In this document: piece after piece, positions 22,943-34,528 of the stretch
How positions within the stretch are numbered: position 1 is the first letter of the stretch
How the letters are laid out: each line of letters begins with the position of its first letter
DNA from: Apodospora peruviana
Taxonomy: Eukaryota; Ascomycota; Sordariomycetes; Sordariales; Lasiosphaeriaceae
Length of the DNA stretch: 64,000 nt
Reading direction: 5' to 3'
Assembly: GCA_033439685.1 (NCBI GenBank)
Contig: JAUEDM010000004.1
Location: 3,658,001-3,722,000 of the forward strand
Notes under the pieces: generated by a model
Seen by the model: the letters and a program-made list of their open reading frames with translations, nothing else
Databases searched by the model: none
Told to the model about the DNA's origin: nothing
Program-made: the position numbers and the translations under genes

Positions 22943-24071
22943 ACTCCGATTTCAGAAGAAATACAGCCAATGCATTTTGCAGATTCAACTTGAAATAGGC
23001 GGTTCTTTGCTGTCACCATTATTTCTCTTCTGTCGTATCGATCCGTATATGTAAGTACTCTACTTGGTATCGGTCTGAGGAAGTCACGAACTGCAAACCC
23101 GGCAAGGAGGGAACGAAAAAAAAAGTCTAGGTGGATAGATTGATGGTACCATGTTGCCCCATCCAATACCTAGAAGTATGTATGTACCGGTATGTCCCTT
23201 TCCGCTCCCCCATATCCATAGGCAAGCAGGGTATCCATCTATCCGAGTCCCATCTTCTCAAACAAAAAGTACCGAAAGGCCAGGCTTGCTCAACGCACGG
23301 AACAGCCATTTTCAAGTCACCCCTTTAACAAGGTAACTCTCCCATTCCATTTCCATAATAGCAGAGAAACCTAGCCAGCCAGCTCTCAATAAACACCATC
23401 AGAAATAAAACAAGATCCAGACCAGAAAATGGGTCTGGAAGAAATATCTCAAGTCCTTATATCAAATGCAATTCCTTCCCTTCCTTTTCTAAATAGGTAA
23501 AGCAAGCCCATTCCCCAAAAAGACATTCCACAAAAGGCGTGTGCGCGTGTGTGCCTCCAAAAACTCCTGTCCTTCTTGTTTGCTCATTCTCTTGCCCTGC
23601 AATTGATTGATTGGGTATCCTGGCGTGGTAAAACATTTGACAGAAATGAAATAAAGTGAAATAATAGAAAAGGGTTGGAGAACCCGCGATGACCAGCGGA
23701 AAAGCAACGAGGCGTCAATTCCGTCACGGCAGAGAAAATGCTGGAACAAGGTGATGTAGAATGGCAGCGCAAGAGAGCAGAGCAGAATTGGTGAGGGGTG
23801 GATGGCTAATCCAAGGAGACAACGATATATCTGTTTCATCGATTTCAAGTTTTTTTCGAGTTGGTTTTGTTGATGTGTTGTAACAAATGGACAGAGGTAA
23901 AGAACGAATTTGGTCGGTTGAGAATAAGGGAAAGGTTGCCGTCGGGCTGTGTATAATGGTACGAACAGTAAGGAAACTTCCAAACGAGTGTGTACGTGTC
24001 TCAGGAATTAGCCATTTCTCTCATCATGTTCTGCAATGCTCTTCGAACCGCCGTGCCAAGCTTTCTACCGA
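22943..24071. other. convergent intergenic region
   Basis: About 1.1 kb, AT-rich, between two genes that end towards each other. No coding frame is supported. Confidence 0.45.
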
Positions 24072-26588
24072 TCAGAGGTTGTTGGGTGTCAGGCTCCTCC
24101 GCTTCATATCCGTTGAGGAGCGTGGAGATAGCTCCAGAAGCCGTGCGCTGCCAGCGCTGATGTGTCGTGCATGGCCTTTGCCGAGATTGACACTCGTAGC
24201 ACGCTGCAAACCTCCAGCTTCCTCGCCTTCGGTATCTCCCCCCTCACTGTCGTCGTTGGCATTGCCGGATGGCTCGCCTGGTATGACGTCACCCTGAACC
24301 TCAACTTCGCCCTCTTCACCGAATGAATTGAGAAGGCCTTCGCGGCTCTTCATTCGGTCAACCCCATGGGCGTGGACAAGCATGGGATGCTGTCCTCGGA
24401 CAGAGCCCCAGTGAGCTTCCTCTTCTCCATCGCTTGACGGTCGCGCCTCACCGGTAGACTTACGATTCCATCCCGAGTGAGCAACGCGGGACAGATAATC
24501 GTCATCCGCGATGGAGATGTCTTCATTCGTCGTATCGAAGTTCCTTGCCTCTTCATTGTCCGATTCGGACATCCGAGGAGGAAGTTGAAAGGTGGGTGAC
24601 TGTTGCAGCAAGCCCGACGACTTTCGCTTCTTCGAAAGCCGGCCCGATAGCCAAGATGCTTCGGAATCGATCGATGCGAGAGACATGGAATGGGGCGCGG
24701 GAGATGGTCCTGGAGGTTCATCTGGATGGCCAAAAGTGGACGGTGTTTGGCGCATCGCCTCGATTTCTGATGTTGGAGTGTCGTACCTGTCTACCTGACC
24801 CGGCACGGGGAAGGTTGTGGCCCCAGCATCGTTGTTGAGGTCAGGCGAAGCTTCTGGAATGGTTGGTGGTATCGGATCTGCCTCTGGTGACTGTACCCGC
24901 GAATCGGGGGGTGATATAGGTAGTTCAGGGAGATCTTCACGGAAGCGGGACATGGTGCGTTTTGGCACCCCGGAACTGACTCGCCGGGGTACAAAGTTGA
25001 CCGGCGGTGTCGGTACCGGGGTTGCTTGCATGGAATCCCGTGAAGTATTAGAGAAGGATGACGGCCCTTCGGAGCTGCGCTTATTCTTTAGGCCCCACTT
25101 GAAAATTGAGGTCCAAGACATCGGGCCCTTAGAACTACTTGTTTCTGACCCCTTCTTCAAGGATCCAGAATGTTCAGTCTTGACCTCGGAATCCGGGGGC
25201 GACTTGGACCGGGCGAGCTTGGTTCGGAGAAAAGAGCTTCTTGATTTCGGGCTCTTCAATGGCGGCACTTCTTCCTCGAGTTCCTCATTCTCAGCAGCTT
25301 CAAGCGGAATGCTCGTGGTTCGGTGAAAGGCAGCTAAGGGCGATGGTCGTGGTATGTCTTCGATCGCTTGGTCCTCAATACCTTCGGGCCGCTTACCCCG
25401 TTGTCTCGGCGACGCATCGTCAGCTTGCCGTCTCTTCGATGATGTTATCACGGCGGAGGCTGGATCAATGCCAAGTCCAACCGAGTCTCGACCCAGGACC
25501 CCACGCTCCATGTTGGGAGGGGATTCCTTGCCCTCTTTCCTGGCCTCCACATCTGCAGCTGCTTGCTTCTCGGCGCGCCTTGCTAGCTTCTGCTCCAGCT
25601 TCTCTAGCTCTCGTTGCCGCTTCATCTCCCGTCTCCGTTGGTCGCGCTCCATCAATTCCCGGAGGTCACTCGCATTGAGATCATCTGCGAGATCATCGAT
25701 CCGCTTGTGAGCTTTGAGCGTGGCTTCTGGTATCGGCATTGAAAGCTTCCTCTGCTGCCGTTGAGATGGCCGCCTTGCTGGCAAAGTCGCCGCATCGCCA
25801 CTGCCAGGATATCTCGGGTGCGTGGTGTAACGTAGTGTCGGTCTCGGCGCGAGAGCTTGTAAAGCTGATATCCTATACGAGATGTGTTCCGAGTCCGACG
25901 AAAGGCTTGAGTGTATCGACTCGGGGACAGGCAAAGAGATGTCCGATGACCGATTGTCTTTTTCCCATTCCTGTCTAGCGACACCCTTCCAGCCGCGACC
26001 AAGCCCAGTCTTGATCCTCTTGCTGTCCTTCTTCATTGGGCGACCAGCCATCCAATCCTCCGTCGCTGGTCGTATCGGTACAAAGCTACTCATAGCCTTG
26101 ATCTCGGCTTCCCGCTGAAGGTCGTCCTTGCGTCTTTTCTTACTCGACTTCTTGCGGGGTAGGTGGTCGCCGTCACGCTTGTTGTGTAGTGTTGGTACAC
26201 GACGGAAATCGGCTTCATCTAGGGCGCTCACGCCGCTGTCTACCTTCATTGCATCGTCTCTTCTAGGTTGGTCGGCAGGTGTCGAGGTTTTCCTCGACTG
26301 CCGTCTGCCCCTGGCGCTCATCTTCCTGCCGACTTTGATGTCGTCATTGCGGCCTGGTGAGAAGCTGTACGTCCTGGGTTTGCGCTGGAGCTTATTGGGT
26401 GATGCCCGCTGCTTCCTCGCCCGCTCTACTGGTGGAGTTTCGACTCCTCCCATCGTTGCGTCGGGCATGGTTTGACTTCTGGGGGGAAGTACTGGTTCGG
26501 CTGCGCGTCCTCTGAATTCTTCGAAGTCGGTCGTGGTGACTCGCGGGCGCTTCTTGCGGCTCTTCCGCCGGAATGGCCACAGCGCCAT
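24072..26588 (-). CDS. large intrinsically disordered conserved-type protein, function unknown
   Basis: A single uninterrupted frame of 838 residues with a strong coding look. It opens with a basic patch (MALWPFRRKSRKKRPR) and is dominated by S, P, R, E and D. Short ordered-looking elements are FVPIRPATEDWMAGRP near residue 165, a basic coiled-coil stretch (LRELMERDQRRREMKRQRELEKLEQKLARRAEKQ) near 310-345, and conserved-looking SLASIDSEASWLSGRLSKKR and DDDYLSRVAHSGWNRKS towards the C-terminus. Many SP/TP sites suggest phosphorylation. I do not recognise the family. The composition would fit a cortical, cytoskeletal or cell-cycle scaffold, but no catalytic domain is visible and no function is assigned. 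Confidence 0.8.
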   Translation of the reverse strand: MALWPFRRKSRKKRPRVTTTDFEEFRGRAAEPVLPPRSQTMPDATMGGVETPPVERARKQRASPNKLQRKPRTYSFSPGRNDDIKVGRKMSARGRRQSRKTSTPADQPRRDDAMKVDSGVSALDEADFRRVPTLHNKRDGDHLPRKKSSKKRRKDDLQREAEIKAMSSFVPIRPATEDWMAGRPMKKDSKRIKTGLGRGWKGVARQEWEKDNRSSDISLPVPESIHSSLSSDSEHISYRISALQALAPRPTLRYTTHPRYPGSGDAATLPARRPSQRQQRKLSMPIPEATLKAHKRIDDLADDLNASDLRELMERDQRRREMKRQRELEKLEQKLARRAEKQAAADVEARKEGKESPPNMERGVLGRDSVGLGIDPASAVITSSKRRQADDASPRQRGKRPEGIEDQAIEDIPRPSPLAAFHRTTSIPLEAAENEELEEEVPPLKSPKSRSSFLRTKLARSKSPPDSEVKTEHSGSLKKGSETSSSKGPMSWTSIFKWGLKNKRSSEGPSSFSNTSRDSMQATPVPTPPVNFVPRRVSSGVPKRTMSRFREDLPELPISPPDSRVQSPEADPIPPTIPEASPDLNNDAGATTFPVPGQVDRYDTPTSEIEAMRQTPSTFGHPDEPPGPSPAPHSMSLASIDSEASWLSGRLSKKRKSSGLLQQSPTFQLPPRMSESDNEEARNFDTTNEDISIADDDYLSRVAHSGWNRKSTGEARPSSDGEEEAHWGSVRGQHPMLVHAHGVDRMKSREGLLNSFGEEGEVEVQGDVIPGEPSGNANDDSEGGDTEGEEAGGLQRATSVNLGKGHARHISAGSARLLELSPRSSTDMKRRSLTPNNL

Positions 26589-29500
26589 CGCTCGTATATA
26601 CGATCGTTAATGTGGTCAGGGCGTCGTCTATAAGTGGGAGGATGGCGACGCGCAAGAGTGTTGTTCGAGGTTGGTTATGCTGGGTGGAGAGTGGCGCTGA
26701 TTCATTATGCCCATGGTAGCGAATGACAGGTCGGCGGTATTGGCAAAGTCGTCAACAACAGTGAAGTGTCTCTAAAGCATGCTTGACGTGAGTCGAGGCT
26801 GAGGCGGCGGTGAACGATCGGATAGGCGAAGACTTGAAGGATGTTCGTGCGCCGTTTGTTGGAGGGGCTGTAAGAGCCAGGGATGGCTGCGGAATGCGAA
26901 GAGCGGTCTTGGGTCGCGACTGAGACAAAGCCAGACGAATAACTACCCCGTGCTGAATCGAACGGCGCGGTAAAGTGAGTAAGTGAATGGTATTTCGCTT
27001 CGCTTCTCCTCTCGGTTGGGATGACGGCAAAAGGGAACAGGTAAGGGAGTGCGCCCAGATCAGCACAGCCGCGGGGAAGGGAGGGTTTTGACGGAACGGC
27101 CCAGAGGGGTGTTAAGGGTTCAGTTCTTGTTGGGACCCGGGACGTTTTGAGGGTCGAACAGGGCAATGATGCCTGCAATCACTAGCAGTCCAAAGTGCAA
27201 GGTACCCGGACAGCTCTTCGCCTCCCTGGGAATTCGTGCCTCCAAAATCTGCACTGCAGGACGCGAGTGCCAGGGGAGAGACTTTGCAAGGGTTGAAGGG
27301 TGGAGAATTCGATGGAGGCGAATGCATGGGAACCGTGGAACGAAGGGGGAAAAACGGAGGGGGGTTGGGTGAGGACTGGGGGTTTTGGGGCAAACCGCTT
27401 TGCCGGTTGCTCTCAAAGTGGGGTCCTCGCGGTGGTCTTTGTCGTTGAAGTGGGAAAGCTCATGATTGGAGTGGTTTGGTCCCTTCAACTTCAGGTTTTT
27501 CTTTCTTTCCAATGCGCGCAAGCTGCTCCGTCACCACTGCCACCACCGCCACGCTCGTCGAAGATCCTAACCTATTGTGCTCGCTGCATCTCGCCAGGCA
27601 CATCGAGTCGGCATTGAGTCGGAGTCGGAGGTCTCAGGCAGGTCTCCCAGGTCATCGACCGCTGGCCTTGGTCTGGTGGCCTGGTCTGGTCCGTACTGAT
27701 GGCCGGTGCGGAACGGCTTGCAGACCGGTGCAGGTGGCGGACGGGTGCATTTGGGCCGGCGCTTTTTCTCTCGTGCTCGGGGGCGTCAAATTAGCAACCA
27801 GGGAGCTTGGCTTCACAGTCCTAATTTGTGTGGACGAAAATGATCTCAAGACATTGTTTGTGAATTGCTAACGGTGAACTGAATCTAGCAAATCATTTGA
27901 GCGGCGCCTTCTAAGATTGGGTTTATCTCCAGTCGAAAATTAAGGAAACTACAGAAATTTCCCAAATCCCCAATGGCAACCACGATGTCGGGAAAGGTGT
28001 GCGACTTCTATTTGCGTTGGCTCACTCAGGAACCACACCCAGCCCGGAAGCTCCCACGTGCTCCGTCTCTCTATCCTTTCAGGGACGTGATGATGACTTT
28101 CTTCCAATTTCGTCCTGATTCAACCCATTTAAATCAAAACCAGCGACTGCGAGTCCGTGGATGCGACGACACTATCTGCCAATTTTACATGCATTGGCTA
28201 CGTCAACATCATCTCGATCATGATAAGGGACCCTGGACTGGGTTTGCGGGCGCGTTAACGTTTGGCAAAGCCGCCCTGGCATGCCCAGGCTGTCATGTCG
28301 TATTGACGTTTGCCCCTCCAAAACGGATGCGAGCTACGGATAACCTGCAGAGCGCTGCTGCAGTTCGTGCCCAGGTCCGTTTCTATTTTAGCGACGCCTA
28401 CGATATTCTCACGGCTCGTCTCGACTTCAGCTTTTACTTCAATCGAGTCGGACCTCGTGGTAACCGTCATTCATCGCACGGCTCGTCAGGCGCGAACACG
28501 CCAATCGCGCTTAAGTTTTGATTCAGGTACGGCGGCTTTATCCAGAGGCCAGTTGCCGCAGTCATTAACGGGTGGTCTTAAAATGCTTATTGCGTCGGGG
28601 CTGGGATGCTGCAGCTCTTGGCCAGCCCTGCAGGACGGCGGGCTCTCGACAGTTGACTCTCGTATCCGTCACCCATCACTCGGGGTCAGTACAACACTTC
28701 CAAGCACCTTCGCTGCTTTGCAATGAAGGGTCCACGAGCACCACAGACTGCATTCGAAGCTCGGAGTGGCAGGGAGTGCGACAGTCAAGACTTGGCGCCG
28801 TCAACGTCCGGCGCTTGACCACAAGAGGAACCTGGAATTGGAGCACCGTCGAAGTCCCTGACTGATTGGCACCAATTATGTCATAGGTTGCCCGTAGGGC
28901 AGTGGATGTTGGTACGGTCGCCCCGACCTCAAGTTGCATCAAGCTAGCGACAACCCGCGCATTGGCGTCATCCTCCTCTCCTCCAAGCCAAGTTCTCTTG
29001 CCAGCAGCAATGGGATTTCTACGCAGCAGGAGATCTTGGGCCCTGGAACCCCGTGAGCGCCAGAAGGAAGGAAGCATGACCGACATCGCAAGTTGTTGAC
29101 CTGGTCGCGCAAGATGAACCCTTACATATTCACAGATGCAGAGTGTAACCGATGGAGGACTGAGGCAATATTCCCCAATACTGGCCAGTCCCCCACCCAA
29201 TGCTGCATCTTAGATGCGACGAGGTGCTGCAGGCCAAACGAGAGGCTCTGGCACATCGCCTGTCAGACTGACACGTGTAGTCTGCACTTGTCTGCGCCCA
29301 AGATACACCCCCCGATTCGTGCCTGGGGGAGGACTCTGGTCCTGCGCGTGTAGTGTACGCAAACGGGAAGTCTCGAAGCTGTCACGGACCAAACCGCTCT
29401 GATCCCAAGCACTGGAGAGAATATCCCGGCTCAAATTGCCTGCGAAATACATAGGCCACGAGATCGAAGGAACACAAGAACGCATCTGCGCTACAAGTTG

Positions 29501-31791
29501 ATGTCCACTCTCATCACTTTGCTCTGCTGCTCCGAAAAGTCTGACAGGCCAGCTGACTGAACGACAATCGGGAAATTATTTTCGCGCAGATGAAAGCTCA
29601 TGTGCGGGGGAGCCAATCATGTCTTGAGATTTGCTGACGCTACAGATGTAAACTTCAAGTTTTGAGAAGCAGTTGACCAGAGTTCCAAAGTCGCGGCCTG
29701 ACTCGACGACGGGCGACATTCATGGGCTGAAGGACGAACGCCACGATGTTTCAAGACCACCCTCCTCTTGCAACGGCGGGCCAATCAGTTCACCCTCGGA
29801 GGAAACATGACTTCTCTGGATCGAAGAGGCGGATCATCATGCTTAGCATGAGGGTTATGAGCTCCAATCCGACAGGCACGACGATATCAGCCGTGTTCCA
29901 GGGTCCCTTCTCGGTTCTCGCGACTGGACATTGCTTGCGCAATGTGTGGCAACAAGTGCCGTGTGGAAGCAAGCATTTTTGTATGGGGGAAAGGAGAAAA
30001 AGAGAGTAATGGGAAACCTGGGGCGGGGTTTGGGGGCAAGATCGCTTGCTAACGGTCTGGATTCTAGCCCCTGCCAGGCCGATGGGACGATGCAGATTCC
30101 GCCACAGAACAACGGCGTGTCGGCCGGCTCCGTTCAGGTTCGCACTCGAAGTCACGGCGGTAATCAATCCATCGACAATTTCTATGCGGTGCCATCGACG
30201 ATTGCTATTCGGTACTCCAAGCATAGCAGGGCCTAGTACGACTTGACTCCATCTTATTTATGTCGTCTTCTTTTCTTCCAAATGTTCCGTTTGCCGTCAT
30301 GCGTTCCGGGTTCCATCAGACGGGCCAGTAATGCAGTCAGCCGTCATTAAGATGAGACGTCGCGAGGATCAGGGTCCGGTGCAGCGCGACTTCTATGCAG
30401 CTTGGGTTGGTCCGACGAAGAAAGGTCGGCTTGGTCCCAAGCTGCTGTCACTCTCGAGGCGCAGGGGTCGCAGCCAAACGACTGTGTCAAAGACGATTCC
30501 GTGAGAATGGATGGCCCAGGGCACCGGCAACGTTTCAACGCCAAGAGACACGACAGCTGGGTTGGATCGGGCCTCACAACTACGAATATATGAACTGCAC
30601 GGACAACACTCCCTGCATGGCATTGAACTGCGACCTACCACCATGGATGAATGCAGTGGCCACTCCAGTTCAACTCTAGGCAGCAAGCCTCGAGAGGTCA
30701 TCGGCCATATTTTCTCCCAGTGCAACATTCCCCGGCAAGGAACACGGAGTCTTATTGCTTTTGTGGTGTCTCGTCCAGGCCGGAGGAAGAAGCGGGGATC
30801 GTCGGTGGCCGAACTCCAGATCCATGCCGGGTCAAGCGGAAGTTGGCAGCAGTCGTTTTGGTCGCCAACGACTACGCCTACCGGGCGGTTGACCATATCT
30901 CATGTGAGAGAGGTGCATTATATATATATGGTCCTGTTAACCGGGCAGAGCCCTGTTGGATGTGTAATAAGTTGTTTCCTTGTGGCCAGGCGAGTATTTG
31001 GGTTGTTTGCTACCACCAACATCTGTTCATACCGGACACCGACTCAGATCTCGGCAACTGAAGCCGATATCACTAATTTGGCCAGCCGGACCGAGCCGTG
31101 CAACCTGTGGAGTGCGGCGGGCTAGCACAAGCTCAAACCACCAGGGACAACCCCTCATGGGCCATGTTGTCTGTCATGGTACACCCCTGACCTAAAGTAG
31201 GTGTAAGTGCGTAGGATGGATACGACATGAGAAAACATGCTTGTCGAAATTGCCCTGCTGTTACGGGCGTAAATCGAGGTCTTGAAAGAATGGTGGTCTT
31301 GGGCAAGCTTTGAGAGGTGGAGCTAAGTCGATAATGCCTGAGTTACGACGTGCCGCCGTGAGGGCCGTTGGGGCGTGACTGATATTTACACCGTTCTCGA
31401 GCAGTCGACCTGCCCAGTATCAAGCTGACTGATCGCAGGATACTTTTATTTTTGGGTTTTGTGTCTTGTCTTCCCGACCCGAAGAAAGTGGGGATGAGAG
31501 AATGCGATTGGTATAAAGTAAAATATGCCATTATCGGGGATATGCGTAGACAAAGCCTTCACCCCGCGAAAACCCGTTTCCCAAGCAACCACCCACTCCT
31601 CGCAAAGATTGGCCGGTGCTTTCGTCAACAGACCTGTGACACCCAAAAAGGTTCTCAATCAGCAACAAACATCACCAAACTCATCACACCACGAAACGGA
31701 AAAACAACGCGCGTGCGCGACTCGTATTCAAACTTGATTACCACAATCACGATCTACGAACGAGAAGCGAATCAAGTATACGAAAGAAAAT
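26589..31791. other. 5.2 kb gene-poor interval
   Basis: This lies between the divergent disordered-protein gene and nuf2. Reading frames of 60-200 codons occur on both strands but none has recognisable motifs or fungal-like protein composition. No transposon open frame, rRNA or tRNA was recognised. One frame at 27973-28521 is listed separately with low confidence. Presumably it holds two promoters plus diverged or non-coding sequence. Confidence 0.4.
27973..28521 (+). CDS. doubtful hypothetical protein
   Basis: An ATG-started frame of 182 codons without introns. It contains two similar short phrases, VCDFYLRWLTQE and ICQFYMHWLRQH, about 60 residues apart, which may hint at an internal duplication. 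Otherwise there is no recognisable domain, signal peptide or membrane segment. It could be chance; homologs in related genomes would decide. Confidence 0.2.
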   Translation: MATTMSGKVCDFYLRWLTQEPHPARKLPRAPSLYPFRDVMMTFFQFRPDSTHLNQNQRLRVRGCDDTICQFYMHWLRQHHLDHDKGPWTGFAGALTFGKAALACPGCHVVLTFAPPKRMRATDNLQSAAAVRAQVRFYFSDAYDILTARLDFSFYFNRVGPRGNRHSSHGSSGANTPIALKF

Positions 31792-33189
31792 ATGGCATAC
31801 AATCCACGAATGTCGATCCTGCCGCCGGCGCAGTCCCAAGCGCAGTCGCGCTCGCGCAAGAAAGAGGAAGAGGCCGCCTACGCCAACATGCGCCTGCCCG
31901 ACCGCGAGATTGTCGGCTGCATCAACGAGCTGGGCATCCCTTTCACTGTCGCCGACCTGCAGAAGCCGAATCCTTTACAAGTCCAGATGATTTTCGAATG
32001 GTTCGGCGAGCTGCTGATGAACAAGACGCGCGCGACGGTCGACCCGGCGATGCGCGCAGCCGTCGAGGACATATGCGGCGACTTTGGCGACGCCCTGATG
32101 CCGCCCGACACGCGCAGCCTGATGGGCTTCTACAAGTCGCTACACCAGCTCATGTTCGACTGCGGCGTCAACGATTTCAATTTTATGGATCTGTACAAGC
32201 CGACGCACGACCGGCTGGTCAAGATCTTTAGCTATGTTATCAATTTTGTGCGATTCCGAGAGAGCCAGACGAGTGTGATCGACGAGCACTGCAACCGGGC
32301 CGAAGCCACCAAGGCACGCATCGAGCACCTGTTTGTCGAGAACCAGAACATGGAGACGCAGTTGGAGGAGATGCGCGATAATCGCAGGGCGATGGAGGCA
32401 CTTGTCGTGGAAAAGACGATGCGCAACGAGGCGATCAAGAAGCAGTTGCTCGAGCTAAGGCGGTCGCAGGAAAAGATTGCTGCGCGGTTAGAGGACGCCA
32501 AGACGAAGAAGGGCGAGCTCACGCAGCTGCTGGAGGAGAAGACGGCGACCAAGATTGCGCTAAAGCAAGACAGCGCCAAGCTGAGGCCGTACGTGCTGCA
32601 GAGCCCCGTGGCGCTGCAGGCGAGCCTGGCGGAGCTGAGCAACACGTTGAACAGCGACAAGGCGCACATCGATTCTCTCGACCGACGGGCCAGGGCGCTG
32701 CAGACCAGCACGGACTCGTTTGCCGTGGTCTCGACAGACGTGGCGAGCTGTATTAAGCTGCTGGACGAGATGAGCGTGGAGCTGGCGAAGGAGGAGGAGG
32801 AGAATGTGAAGAATGCAAGGCAGAGGGACGCGCTGACGGAGCGCGGGGCGAATGTACGGGAAGTGGAACGGACCGAGTCGTTGTTGCAGAGACAGCTGGC
32901 CAAGTGGGCGGAACGGACGGAGACGCTGCGCGCCCAGAGCCAGGAGAAGGCGGCAAGGGCGAAGGAAAAGATGGAGGAACTGAGGGCTGTGCACAAGAAA
33001 TTGACGGAGGAGCGGGGGGATAAGGGGAAGGATATCGAGCGGAGAAGGGTGAGGATTGAGCAGACGGAGAAGAAGATGCTCGATCTGAAGGAGAACATCG
33101 AAAGCGAGGTCCACGCGGCATATGATGAGTACCTCAAGATGGAGTCTCACATCAAGCTATACATCACCGAGATGGAGCAGGCTATCTGA
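31792..33189 (+). CDS. nuf2: kinetochore protein Nuf2 (Ndc80 complex)
   Basis: A single exon of 465 residues. Residues about 30-170 form the Nuf2 calponin-homology head: MRLPDREIVGCINELGIPFTVADLQKPNP, then QMIFEWFGELL and YKPTHDRLVKIFSYVINFVRFRE. The rest, from about residue 180 to the end, is continuous coiled coil rich in E, K, R, L and A. Nuf2 pairs with Ndc80, and the heterodimer head contacts microtubules at kinetochores while the coiled coil joins Spc24-Spc25. Length agrees with fungal Nuf2 (about 450-460). The leader before the ATG is A/C-rich and contains no upstream in-frame Met near the head domain. Confidence 0.95.
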   Translation: MAYNPRMSILPPAQSQAQSRSRKKEEEAAYANMRLPDREIVGCINELGIPFTVADLQKPNPLQVQMIFEWFGELLMNKTRATVDPAMRAAVEDICGDFGDALMPPDTRSLMGFYKSLHQLMFDCGVNDFNFMDLYKPTHDRLVKIFSYVINFVRFRESQTSVIDEHCNRAEATKARIEHLFVENQNMETQLEEMRDNRRAMEALVVEKTMRNEAIKKQLLELRRSQEKIAARLEDAKTKKGELTQLLEEKTATKIALKQDSAKLRPYVLQSPVALQASLAELSNTLNSDKAHIDSLDRRARALQTSTDSFAVVSTDVASCIKLLDEMSVELAKEEEENVKNARQRDALTERGANVREVERTESLLQRQLAKWAERTETLRAQSQEKAARAKEKMEELRAVHKKLTEERGDKGKDIERRRVRIEQTEKKMLDLKENIESEVHAAYDEYLKMESHIKLYITEMEQAI

Positions 33190-34528
33190 AGTTCTCTGAG
33201 CTCTGAGTTTGAGCGAGCTCTGTTTTGTTAAGGTTTCTCATCATGTCGAAATGGCGGGGCTGGGTTGGTGTTTGGTGTTTTCGTAGAGGCACGGCAAGGT
33301 TAGGGACTATACCCCACATGTGAAAATGGATGGCGTTTGAGGGGTTTGTGCACACGTCTGTTTCTCAGTGGCTGGTTGTTTTGGATCATGATAGATTTGG
33401 TGTAATGAAGTTATGCATTCATGGAATAGGGTATTTGGGTTGTTTATAACTTGAAGTCAGCAGCACGGCTTTCGTCCTGCATTTATACATGTACCACACA
33501 GTTATGCTCGGGAAGGCGAACCTGGATTGTTACAGTAAAGCGGCGGTGCAACTGTGACGGTGGACGATATCGTAGTGAACCATACAGATTTCACAGATCT
33601 ACTGCAATTGCCAATGGCAGATCTGAGAGGTGTGTAGAAGGATCCTCCATTTAGAAGGTTGTCTAGGCCAGACCTGGTTTAGGTTATATGTCTGGCCAGG
33701 TCTGGCCATACCCTGGTCAGGCTGGACCATGCTATAAGGCATAGTCTGACCTGTCTACGGTTTACCGTAATAACTGCCCCCTTTTCGAGAGACAACCATC
33801 TATACGGAGTATAGATGGACAACTTCACAGCTAACTACACTTCTTTACACCCTTCTCACCTTGTAATTCACCAGCGCCTTGGAAATCCCGCATTTTAAGA
33901 TAGCTCAGCAGCTGCGCCACCCTTCCATAATGTACCATCGACTACCGCCGGTATGACTAGCACCCCTTATAAGCTTCATGTCATCGTGCCGCGTCTCTAC
34001 TAGCCGGATAACTCAGGGTTAAAGTGATCGTCCAGGACTAAGGTAGTTTTAGGTACCTGGTATCTTGGATACTATGTCTGTGCGTTGTACCTCGCCTTAC
34101 CCACCCTGATCAGTCAACCACCCATTTACAGAATGGTACCGCTATGGGCCTAAGGCTCGCCGATGAACTTCTTTCTGCGTTGGGTTACGATCCTATACTT
34201 CAGTTACTTGGAGCTCGCCTTATTAGACCTAGGTTCTGCTTTACTCTAACCCATCGTATATCAGATTTATCCAGGCGTAACAATCAATGATATCTGACAG
34301 GATTGCGATCGTTGGTGTGTATAAGGGAGATCAGACGGGGTCCCGAATTCTACAGTTCCTACGAAATGGCTGTATGTGATATGTCTTATTGGTGTTTTCA
34401 ATGGCATATCGGTGAACTGGGCCCAGGCCGGACAGCTTCCTCGCCTCTCGCCAACCAAAAGCCTAAGGTCCTCAGCATCTTCAACTGCTGATCCCCCGAA
34501 CACGTCCCTGTCTAAATTCCTTGATTAT
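33190..34528. other. AT-richer intergenic region with short repeats
   Basis: About 1.3 kb between nuf2 and a convergent gene. Around 33665-33760 the sequence repeats variants of GGCCAGACCTGG and GTCTGGCCAG. A perfect inverted repeat at 33796-33818 is listed separately. No coding frame is supported; decayed repeat DNA is possible. Confidence 0.45.
33796..33818. repeat. perfect 10-bp inverted repeat with 3-nt spacer
   Basis: CCATCTATAC, spacer GGA, GTATAGATGG. The centre contains TACGGAGTA, which occurs again within ATACGGAGTAC near 51243. It may be a regulatory palindrome or the end of a decayed miniature transposon. Confidence 0.6.

Noticed and set aside
30511..31125. 204-codon plus-strand frame in the gene-poor interval
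   Set aside because: No domain or conserved phrase; probably chance.
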